Made by a program: the position numbers and the translations under genes. Below the pieces are notes generated by a model. The model saw nothing but the letters and a program-made list of their open reading frames with translations, was not told the DNA's origin and did not search any database. Of a DNA stretch of 64,000 nt, positions 25,907-34,993 are shown piece by piece; the stretch's first letter is position 1; each line of letters starts with the position of its first letter. The stretch spans positions 310,001 to 374,000 of the forward strand of contig NZ_CP133091.1 in assembly GCF_030908385.1 (NCBI RefSeq), given 5' to 3'. Source of the DNA: Mangrovimonas sp. YM274. Its GTDB lineage: Bacteria; Bacteroidota; Bacteroidia; Flavobacteriales; Flavobacteriaceae.

Positions 25907-27301
25907 ATGTCATTTATACATGATAATTTTCTGTTAGAAACAAAGCAGGCCCAAGAGTTGTACCACAACTACGCGGCCAAAATGCCTATTATAGATTACC
26001 ATTGCCATTTGCCACCGGCAGATATTGCCAATGATACCGTGTTTGAAAACATTACCAAGATTTGGATCAATGGCGACCATTATAAATGGCGCGCCATGCG
26101 TACCTTGGGTGTAGATGAAACCTACATTACAGGAAATGCTTCCGATAAGGAGAAGTTTGCGCATTGGGCCAAAACGGTGCCTTATACCATGCGAAACCCT
26201 TTGTACCATTGGACGCATTTGGAGTTGGCACGTTATTACGACGTATACGACCTGTTGAGTGAGAAGACTGCCGATGCTGTGTATGCAAAAACAGCAGAGT
26301 TGTTGAATTCGCCAGGCTATAGCTGCCAAAACTTGTTGAAGAAAATGAACGTGGAGGTGGTCTGTACTACTGAAGATCCAATAGATTCTTTGGATCACCA
26401 CGCGAGATTGGCACAAAGCGATGCTACAGTGAAAATGAGCACCGCTTTTAGACCAGATAAGGCCATCATGATTGGCAGCGATGCCTTCAATGCCTATTTG
26501 GACAGTCTTGAAAATGTGGCCGAAATGGACATTCGTACTTATGACGATTTGAAAACGGCTTTGCGCAAACGTATCGACTATTTCCATGAACATGGTTGTC
26601 GTTTGTCAGACCATGGATTGAACCAAATTTCATTTGAACCTGCTACCGAAAGTGAGGTGAAAGCTATTTTCTCTAAAAAACGAGAAGGGAAAGCTTTGAG
26701 CCGCATCGAGGTACTTCAATTTGAAACAGCGATGTTGCTTTACTTGGCCGAAACCTATCACGAGTTAGGTTGGGTGCAACAGTACCACTTAGGAGCTTTA
26801 AGAAATAACAATACCCGTATGTTGGCACAATTGGGGCCAGACACCGGATGGGATTCTATTGGGGATTATTCCCAAGCAGAAACCTTGTCGAAGTTCTTAA
26901 ATGCCTTGGATACTAAAGACAAATTGACCAAGACTATTTTGTACAACCTAAACCCTGCCGATAACGAGGTAATGGCTACCATGATTGGAAACTTCAATGA
27001 TGGTACTATCAAAGGAAAAGTACAACTGGGCTCTGGTTGGTGGTTCTTGGACCAAAAGGACGGGATGGAAAAACAAATGAACGCCCTGTCCAATATGGGA
27101 TTGATCAGTTGCTTTATTGGAATGTTAACCGATTCCAGAAGCTTTATGTCTTTCCCGCGCCATGAATACTTCCGTAGAGTGTTGTGCAACCTGTTTGGAA
27201 ACGAAATGCACAGAGGCGAATTGCCAAACGATATGGAATGGATTGGCAAACTGGTGTCAGACATCAGTTATAACAATGCAAACGAATATTTTAAATTTTA
27301 A
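25907..27301 (+). CDS. uxaC: Glucuronate/galacturonate isomerase
   Basis: A 464-residue uronate isomerase. It converts D-galacturonate to D-tagaturonate (and glucuronate to fructuronate). The N-terminus MPIIDYHCHLPPADIANDTVF is the family's HxH metal motif, and KWRAMRTLGVDE follows as expected. Later blocks DSRSFMSFPRHEYFRRVLCNL are near-invariant in UxaC. The length is normal. It feeds the saturated branch, continued by uxaB and uxaA six genes further in the same operon. Large minus-strand frames inside it are shadows. Confidence 0.95.
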   Translation: MSFIHDNFLLETKQAQELYHNYAAKMPIIDYHCHLPPADIANDTVFENITKIWINGDHYKWRAMRTLGVDETYITGNASDKEKFAHWAKTVPYTMRNPLYHWTHLELARYYDVYDLLSEKTADAVYAKTAELLNSPGYSCQNLLKKMNVEVVCTTEDPIDSLDHHARLAQSDATVKMSTAFRPDKAIMIGSDAFNAYLDSLENVAEMDIRTYDDLKTALRKRIDYFHEHGCRLSDHGLNQISFEPATESEVKAIFSKKREGKALSRIEVLQFETAMLLYLAETYHELGWVQQYHLGALRNNNTRMLAQLGPDTGWDSIGDYSQAETLSKFLNALDTKDKLTKTILYNLNPADNEVMATMIGNFNDGTIKGKVQLGSGWWFLDQKDGMEKQMNALSNMGLISCFIGMLTDSRSFMSFPRHEYFRRVLCNLFGNEMHRGELPNDMEWIGKLVSDISYNNANEYFKF

Positions 27302-27328
27302 TAAACTAATAAAAAACAATACATACCA

Positions 27329-28375
27329 ATGAAAAAAGTAGTCACTTTTGGAGAGATTATGTTGCGCTTGGCGCCTCCAGGATTTTTGAGATTTTCACAA
27401 ACCAATTCGTTTGATGTAGTGTACGGAGGAGGAGAATCCAATGTTGCTGTGTCGTTGGCAAATTATGGGGTTCCTGTAGATTTTGTGACCAGATTACCTA
27501 AAAACGATATTGGAGAATGTGCCCTTATGGAAATGCGTAAAAGAGGGGTGAATACACAAAACATCATCTTTGGTGGTGACCGTTTGGGAATCTACTTTTT
27601 GGAAACTGGAGCTGTATCCCGTGGTTCTAAAGTAGTGTATGACAGAGCGCATTCTGCCATTAGTGAAATCCAACCGGGAATGATCGATTGGGATGAGGTA
27701 TTTGAAGGTGCAGGATGGTTCCATTGGACTGGGATTACACCAGCTATTTCCCAAAGTGCTGCCGATGTGTGCTTGGAAGCAGTAAAAGCAGCAAGTGCTA
27801 AGGGGATCACCATTTCAACCGATTTGAACTACCGTGCTAAATTATGGAAGTATTGTGATGCGGCCCATAGAGAAAAAATCATGACCGAATTGACGGCTTA
27901 CTGTGATATCGTTCTAGGAAATGAAGAAGATGCAGAAATGCACTTTGGAATCAAGCCAGAAGGGATTTCAGTACAAACAGAAGGGCACAATGTGAAAGCA
28001 GAAGCCTTCTTGTCTGTATGTCAACAAATGATGGAGAAATTCCCTAAAGCCAAAAAAGTAATCACCACATTGAGAGGGTCTATTTCGGCATCCCACAACA
28101 CATGGGCTGGGGTTTTATACGATGGTAAAACAATGTTTGAAACCCGTCAGTACCAAATCACTGATATTGTGGATCGCGTAGGTGGTGGAGATTCCTTTAT
28201 GGGAGGTTTGATCTATGGATTGTTGGAATATCCAGAAGATGATCAAAACGCATTGGATTTTGCGGTAGCAGCGTCCTGCTTGAAGCACACTATTAAAGGT
28301 GATGCTAACTTGGTAACCATCGATGAGGTGAAAAAATTGATGGGAGGAGATGCTTCCGGAAGAGTAGCGAGATAA
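27329..28375 (+). CDS. kdgK: 2-keto-3-deoxygluconate kinase
   Basis: A 348-residue PfkB-family sugar kinase. It phosphorylates KDG with ATP to 2-keto-3-deoxy-6-phosphogluconate. The N-terminal substrate region VTFGEIMLRLAPPGFLRF and YGGGESNVAVSLANYG fit KdgK, and DRVGGGDSFMGGLIYG holds the catalytic Asp and anion hole. The C-terminal end DANLVTIDEV is also typical. Both uronate branches meet here. Between this gene and eda lies an 85-base gap with a strong hairpin, the largest gap within the catabolic part of the operon. Confidence 0.92.
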   Translation: MKKVVTFGEIMLRLAPPGFLRFSQTNSFDVVYGGGESNVAVSLANYGVPVDFVTRLPKNDIGECALMEMRKRGVNTQNIIFGGDRLGIYFLETGAVSRGSKVVYDRAHSAISEIQPGMIDWDEVFEGAGWFHWTGITPAISQSAADVCLEAVKAASAKGITISTDLNYRAKLWKYCDAAHREKIMTELTAYCDIVLGNEEDAEMHFGIKPEGISVQTEGHNVKAEAFLSVCQQMMEKFPKAKKVITTLRGSISASHNTWAGVLYDGKTMFETRQYQITDIVDRVGGGDSFMGGLIYGLLEYPEDDQNALDFAVAASCLKHTIKGDANLVTIDEVKKLMGGDASGRVAR

Positions 28376-28401
28376 TTCAATAGACAATTAATATTGGGTA
28401 C

Positions 28402-28436
28402 ATACATGTTGGGTTAGTCAAATTCCCAACATGTAT
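28402..28436 (+). repeat. Intra-operon hairpin between kdgK and eda
   Basis: ATACATGTTGGG (28402-28413) and CCCAACATGTAT (28425-28436) are perfect 12-base arms around an 11-base loop. No T-run follows, so simple termination is unlikely. It may protect or process the mRNA and set different levels for upstream and downstream genes. Confidence 0.6.
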
Positions 28437-28460
28437 TCCCATCTTCAATAGTAAACTAAA

Positions 28461-29132
28461 ATGGCACAATATTCAAGACTAGAAGTGGCTAGTGTGATGA
28501 AAGAAACAGGGATGGTTCCTTTGTTTTTTCACAGAGATATAGAATTAAGCAAAAATGTATTAAAGGCTTGTTATGACGGGGGTGCCCGCTTAATGGAATT
28601 TACCTCAAGAGGGGATTTTGCCCACGAGGTGTTTGGGGAGTTGGTAAAATATGCCAATGCGAACCTACCGGGAATGATTTTGGGTGTAGGTTCTGTAACC
28701 GATGCTGCAGCAGCCTCATTGTATATGCAATTGGGAGCCAATTTTGTGGTAACTCCAGTATTGCGTGAAGATATCGCGGTGGTATGTAACCGTAGAAAAG
28801 TATTATGGTCTCCTGGATGTGGAACCTTGACTGAAATTGCACGTGCCGAAGAATTGGGCTGTGAAATTGTAAAATTGTTCCCAGGAGATATTTATGGACC
28901 TCAATTTGTGAAAGGTGTAAAGGGCCCTCAGCCTTGGACTTCCATCATGCCAACAGGAGGTGTGTCACCAACCGAAGAAAATTTAAAAGCTTGGTTTGAT
29001 GCCGGTGTAACCTGTGTAGGAATGGGGTCGAAACTTATTTCTAAAGACATCTTAGCCAATAAAGATTTTAAAGGTTTGGAAGCTAAAGTTAAAGAGGCTT
29101 TGGACATTATTAAAAAAGTACAAAACAAATAG
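28461..29132 (+). CDS. eda: KDPG/KHG aldolase
   Basis: A 223-residue class I aldolase. It cleaves 2-keto-3-deoxy-6-phosphogluconate to pyruvate and glyceraldehyde 3-phosphate. The motifs are MEFTSRGDFAHEVF (catalytic Glu region), FVVTPVLREDIAVVCN, CEIVKLFPGDIYGPQFVKG with the Schiff-base Lys, and IMPTGGVSP. The length is slightly above the 210-215 usual. The next gene, for the TRAP binding protein, starts one base after its stop, so the two are tightly linked. Confidence 0.93.
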   Translation: MAQYSRLEVASVMKETGMVPLFFHRDIELSKNVLKACYDGGARLMEFTSRGDFAHEVFGELVKYANANLPGMILGVGSVTDAAAASLYMQLGANFVVTPVLREDIAVVCNRRKVLWSPGCGTLTEIARAEELGCEIVKLFPGDIYGPQFVKGVKGPQPWTSIMPTGGVSPTEENLKAWFDAGVTCVGMGSKLISKDILANKDFKGLEAKVKEALDIIKKVQNK

Positions 29133-29133
29133 C

Positions 29134-30111
29134 ATGCATCATAAACTAATTGTAGCCTTTTCCTTTTTGGGACTACTGCTTATGGGCTGTAGTGATCTTC
29201 AGGAACATCGCGTTATTAAATTGGGTCATGGTTTGGACGTGAACCATTCGGTACACAAGGCCATGGAAAAAATGGGTGAGGACCTGGCCCAAATTTCAGG
29301 AGGAAAAATGCAATTGGAAATATACCCCAGCCAACAATTGGGGACTGAAAGGGAATGTTTGGAACTGTTGCAAATTGGTAGTTTGGACATGACTAAAGTA
29401 TCTTCTGGGGTGATGGAAAACTTCTCCCCAAATATGAAGGTGTTTGGAATTCCTTTCCTGTTCAGGGATCGTGCCCACTCATTTGAAGTATTGGACGGCC
29501 CTATTGGTAAACAATTGTTGGATGGGGGTACTAAATACTGGCTGAAAGGTTTGGCGTACTACGATGCAGGTAGCCGAAGCTTTTACACAAAGGATAAGCC
29601 TATTCACACGCCAGAGGATTTAAAGGGATTGAAGATTCGAGTTATGGAAAGTGTGACCGCCATTGATATGGTAAAAAGCCTTGGAGGTTCGCCGACGCCT
29701 ATTTCTTGGGGGGAATTGTACACGTCATTGCAACAAGGGGTTGTAGATGGTGCAGAGAACAATCCGCCTAGTTTTTATCTCTCACGTCACTACGAAGTTT
29801 GTAAGTATTACAGTTTGGACGAGCATACGGCCCTACCAGACGTTTTGTTGATTGGAACGCACCTATGGGAGCGCCTTTCTGATCAAGAAAAGGAGTGGTT
29901 GCAGGAAGCTGTGGACAAATCGGTGGTATACCAACGTGAATTGTGGGCAGAAGCGGAAGCGGAAGCCTTGAGAGAGGTGCAAAAAGCAGGTGTGGAAATT
30001 ATTAGACCGGACAAAACACTCTTTTCTGATAAGGTGCAAGGCATTTACGAGCAATACAAAAGCAATCCTGAAATGTATCGTTTAATCCAACAAATTAAGG
30101 AAACCGAATAA
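29134..30111 (+). CDS. TRAP transporter binding lipoprotein (DctP type)
   Basis: A 325-residue periplasmic binding protein of the DctP family with a lipoprotein signal (LGLLLMGC, Cys19). Core motifs include GHGLDVNHSVHKAMEKM, LEIYPSQQLGTERECLELLQIGSLDM, LKGLKIRVMES with the Arg that binds the ligand carboxylate, and ELYTSLQQGVVDGAENNPPSF. The ligand is probably an acidic sugar such as galacturonate or an unsaturated uronate, judged by the operon. It is anchored in the inner membrane and feeds the two downstream membrane subunits. Confidence 0.9.
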   Translation: MHHKLIVAFSFLGLLLMGCSDLQEHRVIKLGHGLDVNHSVHKAMEKMGEDLAQISGGKMQLEIYPSQQLGTERECLELLQIGSLDMTKVSSGVMENFSPNMKVFGIPFLFRDRAHSFEVLDGPIGKQLLDGGTKYWLKGLAYYDAGSRSFYTKDKPIHTPEDLKGLKIRVMESVTAIDMVKSLGGSPTPISWGELYTSLQQGVVDGAENNPPSFYLSRHYEVCKYYSLDEHTALPDVLLIGTHLWERLSDQEKEWLQEAVDKSVVYQRELWAEAEAEALREVQKAGVEIIRPDKTLFSDKVQGIYEQYKSNPEMYRLIQQIKETE

Positions 30112-30112
30112 T

Positions 30113-30574
30113 ATGGTGCTTCGAGAAAAAATAGACAATGTGTTAAGCAAAGCGCTCATCATTATCATGAGCGTTATGGTGGTAAATGTACTGTGGCAGG
30201 TCTTTACCCGTTTTGTGGTGGGAACGCCCAGTTCCTTCACCGATGAGTTGGCCCGTTACTTAATGATTTGGTTAGGGGTTTTAGGGGCAGCTTATGTGTC
30301 CGGAAGAAATATGCACGTAGCCATTGATGTACTTCCTTCGCGAAGTAGTAGGCCTGTTCAAAGAAGGTTGCACTTATTGGTGTATGGCCTCATTATCTTG
30401 TTTGCTTTTGCAGCCATGGTTGTGGGCGGTATACGACTGGTGTATATCACCTTTTTGTTGGGCCAACATTCTCCAGCATTGCAAATTCCGTTGGCCTTCG
30501 TGTATATGGTGATTCCTTTAAGTGGCCTGCTCATTATTTATTACAAAGTTTCAGATATTAAAAAGACCTTATAA
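30113..30574 (+). CDS. TRAP transporter small membrane subunit (DctQ type)
   Basis: A 153-residue protein with four membrane segments (about residues 13-30, 45-63, 85-107, 126-146). The conserved DctQ stretch FTDELARYLMIWLGVLGAAY follows the first segment, then MHVAIDVLP. It pairs with the large subunit in a sodium-driven TRAP transporter. It begins one base after the binding-protein stop and shares one base with the start of the large subunit gene (TAATG), so the three are translationally coupled. Confidence 0.9.
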   Translation: MVLREKIDNVLSKALIIIMSVMVVNVLWQVFTRFVVGTPSSFTDELARYLMIWLGVLGAAYVSGRNMHVAIDVLPSRSSRPVQRRLHLLVYGLIILFAFAAMVVGGIRLVYITFLLGQHSPALQIPLAFVYMVIPLSGLLIIYYKVSDIKKTL

Positions 30575-31869
30575 TGGATATTATCCCAATATTAGTTTTA
30601 GTACTCAGTTTTGTTTGTTTTTTAGCTATTGGAGTACCGGTGGCTTGGAGTATTGCCATTTCGGCTTTATTGACCATGTTGGTAAGTATCCCTGCCATGC
30701 CTGCTTTTACGACTATTTCACAGCGTATAGGAACAGGTTTGGATAGTTTTGCCCTGTTGGCAATTCCCTTTTTTGTCCTCTCGGGGCAGCTCATGAATAA
30801 GGGAGGCATCGCCCATAGGCTCATTGCCTTTGCCAAAACGTTGGTAGGGGCATTACCTGGAGGCTTGGCCTTGATCAATGTTATTGGTGCCATGTTGATG
30901 GGAGCTATCGCAGGATCGGCGATGGCATCGGCTTCGGCTATGGGGAGCATCTTAGGGCCAGAAATGGAAAAGGAAGGCTATTCCAAAGAATTTGGTGCAG
31001 CGGTAAACATTACCTCTGCTACCACGGGATTGGTAATTCCACCAAGTAATGTATTGATTGTTTACTCACTTGCCAGTGGCGGTGTGTCTATTGCAGCCTT
31101 GTTTTTGGCGGGGTATATTCCTGGAATTTTAACAGGGTTGTTCTTGATGATTGTCGCCTCCTTTTGGGCCAAAAAGAAAAAATATAAGCTTGGAAAACGC
31201 AGTTCTTTAAGAGAAGTATTTAAAACCTTTATCGTAGCGGTGCCTAGTCTGTTTTTATTGGTAGTGGTTATTGGGGGGATTGTTTCTGGGATATTCACAG
31301 CAACGGAGGCTTCGGCAATCGCGGTGCTGTACACCTTACTTCTAGGGTTCTATTACAAGGAAATTTCCTTTAAAAGCTTACCGAGCATTTTATTGGATTC
31401 TTCCGCAACTACAGCAATTGTAATGTTGCTTATCGGAACTTCCATGAGTATGTCTTGGGTACTTTCCTATGAAAGTATTCCGCAGAACATAAGTTCGGTA
31501 TTGCTTGGTATTAGCGATAACCCAATCATCATTTTATTGATCATTAACCTCCTCCTATTGTTTGTGGGAGTGTTTATGGATATGACGCCAGCGGTATTGA
31601 TTTTTACCCCCATCTTTTTACCGGTTGTAATCAAGTTGGGAATGGATCCTGTGCATTTTGGAATTATCATGGTATTGAACCTTTGTGTGGGGCTTTGTAC
31701 GCCTCCAGTAGGATCGGTGCTGTTTGTGGGGGTTGGTGTTGCTAAAACTACAATCGAAAAAGTAATCAAGCCTTTAGTGCCTTTGTTTTTGGCAATGATA
31801 TTGGCCTTGTTCTTGGTAACCTATTTCCCACAATTATCATTGTGGTTACCAAGTTTATTTGACCTTTAA
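30574..31869 (+). CDS. TRAP transporter large permease subunit (DctM type)
   Basis: A 431-residue membrane protein with about 12 hydrophobic segments, normal for DctM. Family blocks are FFVLSGQLMNKGGIAHRLIAF, MGAIAGSAMASASAMGSILGP, TTGLVIPPSNVLIVYS and GLCTPPVGSVLFVGVGVAK. It forms the sodium-coupled channel of the uronate TRAP system. In Bacteroidota uronates are more often taken up by MFS carriers, so a TRAP system inside a Sus-type locus is of note. It is followed 32 bases later by uxaB. Confidence 0.92.
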   Translation: MDIIPILVLVLSFVCFLAIGVPVAWSIAISALLTMLVSIPAMPAFTTISQRIGTGLDSFALLAIPFFVLSGQLMNKGGIAHRLIAFAKTLVGALPGGLALINVIGAMLMGAIAGSAMASASAMGSILGPEMEKEGYSKEFGAAVNITSATTGLVIPPSNVLIVYSLASGGVSIAALFLAGYIPGILTGLFLMIVASFWAKKKKYKLGKRSSLREVFKTFIVAVPSLFLLVVVIGGIVSGIFTATEASAIAVLYTLLLGFYYKEISFKSLPSILLDSSATTAIVMLLIGTSMSMSWVLSYESIPQNISSVLLGISDNPIIILLIINLLLLFVGVFMDMTPAVLIFTPIFLPVVIKLGMDPVHFGIIMVLNLCVGLCTPPVGSVLFVGVGVAKTTIEKVIKPLVPLFLAMILALFLVTYFPQLSLWLPSLFDL

Positions 31870-31901
31870 TTATTAGAATTACGAACGAAGAATTTCATAG
31901 A

Positions 31902-33347
31902 ATGAAAACATTAAATAGAGAAAACCTAGGCATAAACGAGCAACTGCCAATCAAGGTGGTGCAATTTGGAGAAGGAAACTTTTTGAGGGCTTTTGTGGAT
32001 TATGCCATTCAGGAGCTGAACAAAAACTCAGGTTTCAATGGAGGTGTTGCCGTGGTGCAGCCTATTGAACACGGGATGGTGAATATGCTTAATGATCAAG
32101 ATGGCCTGTACAACTTGTTTATGAATGGGGTTAAGAAAGGAGAGGAAATTCGCGATAGGGAATTGGTAACCTCTATTGTAAAAGGCATTAATCCTTATAC
32201 CGATTTTGATCAGTATTTGGCCTTGGCCAAGGAAGACAGTTTGGAATTTGTTATTTCCAATACTACCGAAGCCGGTATCGCGTATGATGCCAATGATACT
32301 TTAGAGATGCAACCGCAAAAGTCTTTCCCAGGAAAACTGACGGCTTTATTATACCACAGATTCCAACATTTCAATGGCGATGCTGGAAAAGGATTGACGA
32401 TTATTCCATGTGAGTTGATCAATTATAATTCGGATACGCTTAAAGAGATTATTTTAAGATATGTTGAGGAATGGGAATTGGGAGATGCCTTTAAGCAGTG
32501 GATTGAAGAGCATAATAGTTTCCATAATACCTTGGTAGATAGAATTGTCCCTGGGTATCCAAAAGATGAAATCGAGAGTTATAATGCCCTATTGGATTAT
32601 AAAGATAATTTGATTGTAACGGCAGAAACCTTTTTCCTTTGGGTTATTGAAGGAGGGGAAGAGCTGAAGAAGAAATTGCCATTTGAAAAGACAGGTTTGG
32701 ATGTGAAGATTGTAGACAACATGCAACCGTACAGAACACGAAAAGTACGCATCCTGAATGGGGCGCATACCGCTTTGGTGCCGTTGTCTATTCTCTATGG
32801 AAACGAGACTGTAAAACAGTCGGTAGACGATGCCTTTACGGGATCATTTTTGAATGCAGCGGTGTTTGAAGAGATCATTCCAACCTTGGATATGGACAAA
32901 GCAGAATTGGAGACTTTTGCCGATGAAGTGTTCGATAGGTTTAGAAATCCGTTTATCAAGCATTTGTTGTCCAGTATCGCTTTGAATTCGGTATCGAAAT
33001 TTAAAGTGCGCGTATTGCCAAGCCTTTTAGAATATGTGACGGAAAAGCAAACGTTGCCAAAGCATTTAACTTATGCTATGGCCTGTTTGATTCAATTTTA
33101 CAAAGGACAATGGAAAGAAATGACATTGCCTGTGAATGATAGTGAGGACGTGGTAGCAGAGTTCAACCGCATATGGGCGTTGCCAAATCTTGATGAGGTA
33201 GGCAAGGAAACCTTGGGGAATGTTGCGTTTTGGGGAGAAGATTTAAATAAGGTAGAAGGCCTGACGGCGGCCATTACGTTAGCTTTACAGGAAATAGAGA
33301 CTAAAGGTATTGAACAGGGACTTAAAGAGTTTAAAGACAAAATTTAA
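31902..33347 (+). CDS. uxaB: Tagaturonate reductase
   Basis: A 481-residue mannitol-dehydrogenase family protein. It reduces D-tagaturonate to D-altronate with NADH. The N-terminal PIKVVQFGEGNFLRAFVDYAI is the dinucleotide region of UxaB, and RTRKVRILNGAHTALVPLSIL contains the catalytic Lys and His area. The length is close to E. coli UxaB. UxaA follows after six bases, so the order uxaC ... uxaB-uxaA supplies the complete saturated branch. Fructuronate reductase activity is possible but less likely, given UxaA next door. Confidence 0.92.
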   Translation: MKTLNRENLGINEQLPIKVVQFGEGNFLRAFVDYAIQELNKNSGFNGGVAVVQPIEHGMVNMLNDQDGLYNLFMNGVKKGEEIRDRELVTSIVKGINPYTDFDQYLALAKEDSLEFVISNTTEAGIAYDANDTLEMQPQKSFPGKLTALLYHRFQHFNGDAGKGLTIIPCELINYNSDTLKEIILRYVEEWELGDAFKQWIEEHNSFHNTLVDRIVPGYPKDEIESYNALLDYKDNLIVTAETFFLWVIEGGEELKKKLPFEKTGLDVKIVDNMQPYRTRKVRILNGAHTALVPLSILYGNETVKQSVDDAFTGSFLNAAVFEEIIPTLDMDKAELETFADEVFDRFRNPFIKHLLSSIALNSVSKFKVRVLPSLLEYVTEKQTLPKHLTYAMACLIQFYKGQWKEMTLPVNDSEDVVAEFNRIWALPNLDEVGKETLGNVAFWGEDLNKVEGLTAAITLALQEIETKGIEQGLKEFKDKI

Positions 33348-33352
33348 GCATT

Positions 33353-34969
33353 ATGCAAGAGAAATTAATTAAGGTTCATCCGTCGGATAATGTGGCCGTA
33401 GCATTGATAGATTTGAATGCAGGTGAGGAGGTGACCTTTGAGGGAAACACTATCAAAGTGATTTCTAATGTAAAGGCAAAGCATAAAATAGCGCTTTCCA
33501 ATTTTGATACGAATGACCGTATCATTATGTATGGTGTATTGGTTGGAAAAAGCAATCAGCCTATAGCGTTGGGCGAAGTGCTTACCACTGAAAATGTAAC
33601 GCACCAAAGTGAAAAAGTATATAAGAAAACGGGTGATATTGGTTGGTCGGTTCCTGAAGTTGATAAGTGGAAAGACAGAACATTTATGGGCTACCACAGG
33701 GAAGATGGGCAAGTAGGAACCGAAAACGTATGGTTGTTTTTCCCTTTGGTATTCTGTGAAAACAGAAATATCGAAAAGCTTAAGGAGGTTTTTGAAAAGG
33801 AACTTTTACAACAGCAAGTAAGTCAACAGCAGTTGCTATTAAGGGCTTTAGTGAATGGAGAAGAAGGGGAGGAAAGTCAACTAAAAAATGCGACTTCCAA
33901 CCGCGTATTTGACAATATTGAAGTGAAATTTATCACCCATGCCGGTGGTTGTGGAGGTATTCGTCAGGATTCTGAAAGTTTGGCGAGACTGTTGGCAGGC
34001 TATGTGAACAATCCTAATGTTGCCGGTGCTACGGTGTTGAGTTTGGGCTGTCAAAATCTCCAGATTCAGATATTTAAGGATGCGTTGGAAGCCATCAATC
34101 CGAATAATAAAAAGCCGGTTCAAATATTTGAACAACAGCAAATGGGTACGGTAGATGACATGTTATCCACAATTATCAAAGAATCTTTTGCGGGCATAAA
34201 AGAAGCTAATAACATTAAAAGACAACCAGCACCGCTTTCTAAATTGAAAGTTGGTTTGGAATGTGGTGGCTCCGATGGGTTTTCAGGTATTTCTGCCAAC
34301 CCAACACTAGGATATACCTCTGATATGTTGGTGGCTTTGGGAGGTACTGCTATTCTTGCCGAATTCCCGGAATTATGTGGGGTAGAGCAGGAATTGGTAA
34401 ATAGATGTGTTGAAGAAGAATCAGCGAATAAGTTTCTGGAGTTGATGCAAGCTTTTGAAAAGTCGGTGGTAGATGCAGGCTCAGGATTTGATATGAACCC
34501 TTCACCGGGGAACATTAAGGACGGCTTGATTACCGATGCGATGAAATCGGCTGGGGCGGCTAAAAAAGGAGGAACTTCACCTATTGTGGATGTTCTGGAT
34601 TATGGTGAATACATTCATAAAGCAGGATTGAATTTGTTGTGTACACCAGGAAATGATGTAGAGAGTACGACTGCTTTGGTCGGTTCTGGGGCTAATTTGG
34701 TATTGTTTACCACAGGTTTGGGAACACCCACAGGAAATCCTATCGCGCCAATTGTAAAAGTGTCTTCCAACACAGAATTGGCAACCAAAATGCCGGACAT
34801 TATTGATGTGGATACAGGTGCTGTAATACGTGGAGAAAAGTCCATTGCCGAAATGGCCGATGAGATGCTGGAATACATTGTAGCAGTAGCCAGTGGAGAG
34901 GTGAAAACCAAAGCGCAGTTGCTCAATCAAAACGATTTTATACCCTGGAAAAGAGGGGTGTCTCTATAA
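33353..34969 (+). CDS. uxaA: Altronate dehydratase
   Basis: A 538-residue protein with the two usual parts. The N-terminal SAF-type domain covers about residues 1-90 (KVHPSDNVAVALIDLNAGEEV). The large iron-dependent hydro-lyase domain has YHREDGQVGTENVWLFFPLVFCENR, HAGGCGGIRQDSE, LGLECGGSDGFSGISANP-type residues and NPSPGNIKDGLITDAMKSAGAAKKGG. It dehydrates D-altronate to KDG, which KdgK then uses. The following lyase gene begins 24 bases later with no terminator seen, so it is probably in the same transcript. Confidence 0.93.
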   Translation: MQEKLIKVHPSDNVAVALIDLNAGEEVTFEGNTIKVISNVKAKHKIALSNFDTNDRIIMYGVLVGKSNQPIALGEVLTTENVTHQSEKVYKKTGDIGWSVPEVDKWKDRTFMGYHREDGQVGTENVWLFFPLVFCENRNIEKLKEVFEKELLQQQVSQQQLLLRALVNGEEGEESQLKNATSNRVFDNIEVKFITHAGGCGGIRQDSESLARLLAGYVNNPNVAGATVLSLGCQNLQIQIFKDALEAINPNNKKPVQIFEQQQMGTVDDMLSTIIKESFAGIKEANNIKRQPAPLSKLKVGLECGGSDGFSGISANPTLGYTSDMLVALGGTAILAEFPELCGVEQELVNRCVEEESANKFLELMQAFEKSVVDAGSGFDMNPSPGNIKDGLITDAMKSAGAAKKGGTSPIVDVLDYGEYIHKAGLNLLCTPGNDVESTTALVGSGANLVLFTTGLGTPTGNPIAPIVKVSSNTELATKMPDIIDVDTGAVIRGEKSIAEMADEMLEYIVAVASGEVKTKAQLLNQNDFIPWKRGVSL

Positions 34970-34993
34970 TATTAATTTAATTATTTACCTGAT

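Noticed and set aside
25934-26593. A 219-codon minus-strand open frame inside uxaC.
   Set aside because: It is antisense to a gene with full family motifs, and its residues (Cys/His/Ile-rich) are typical of a shadow frame.
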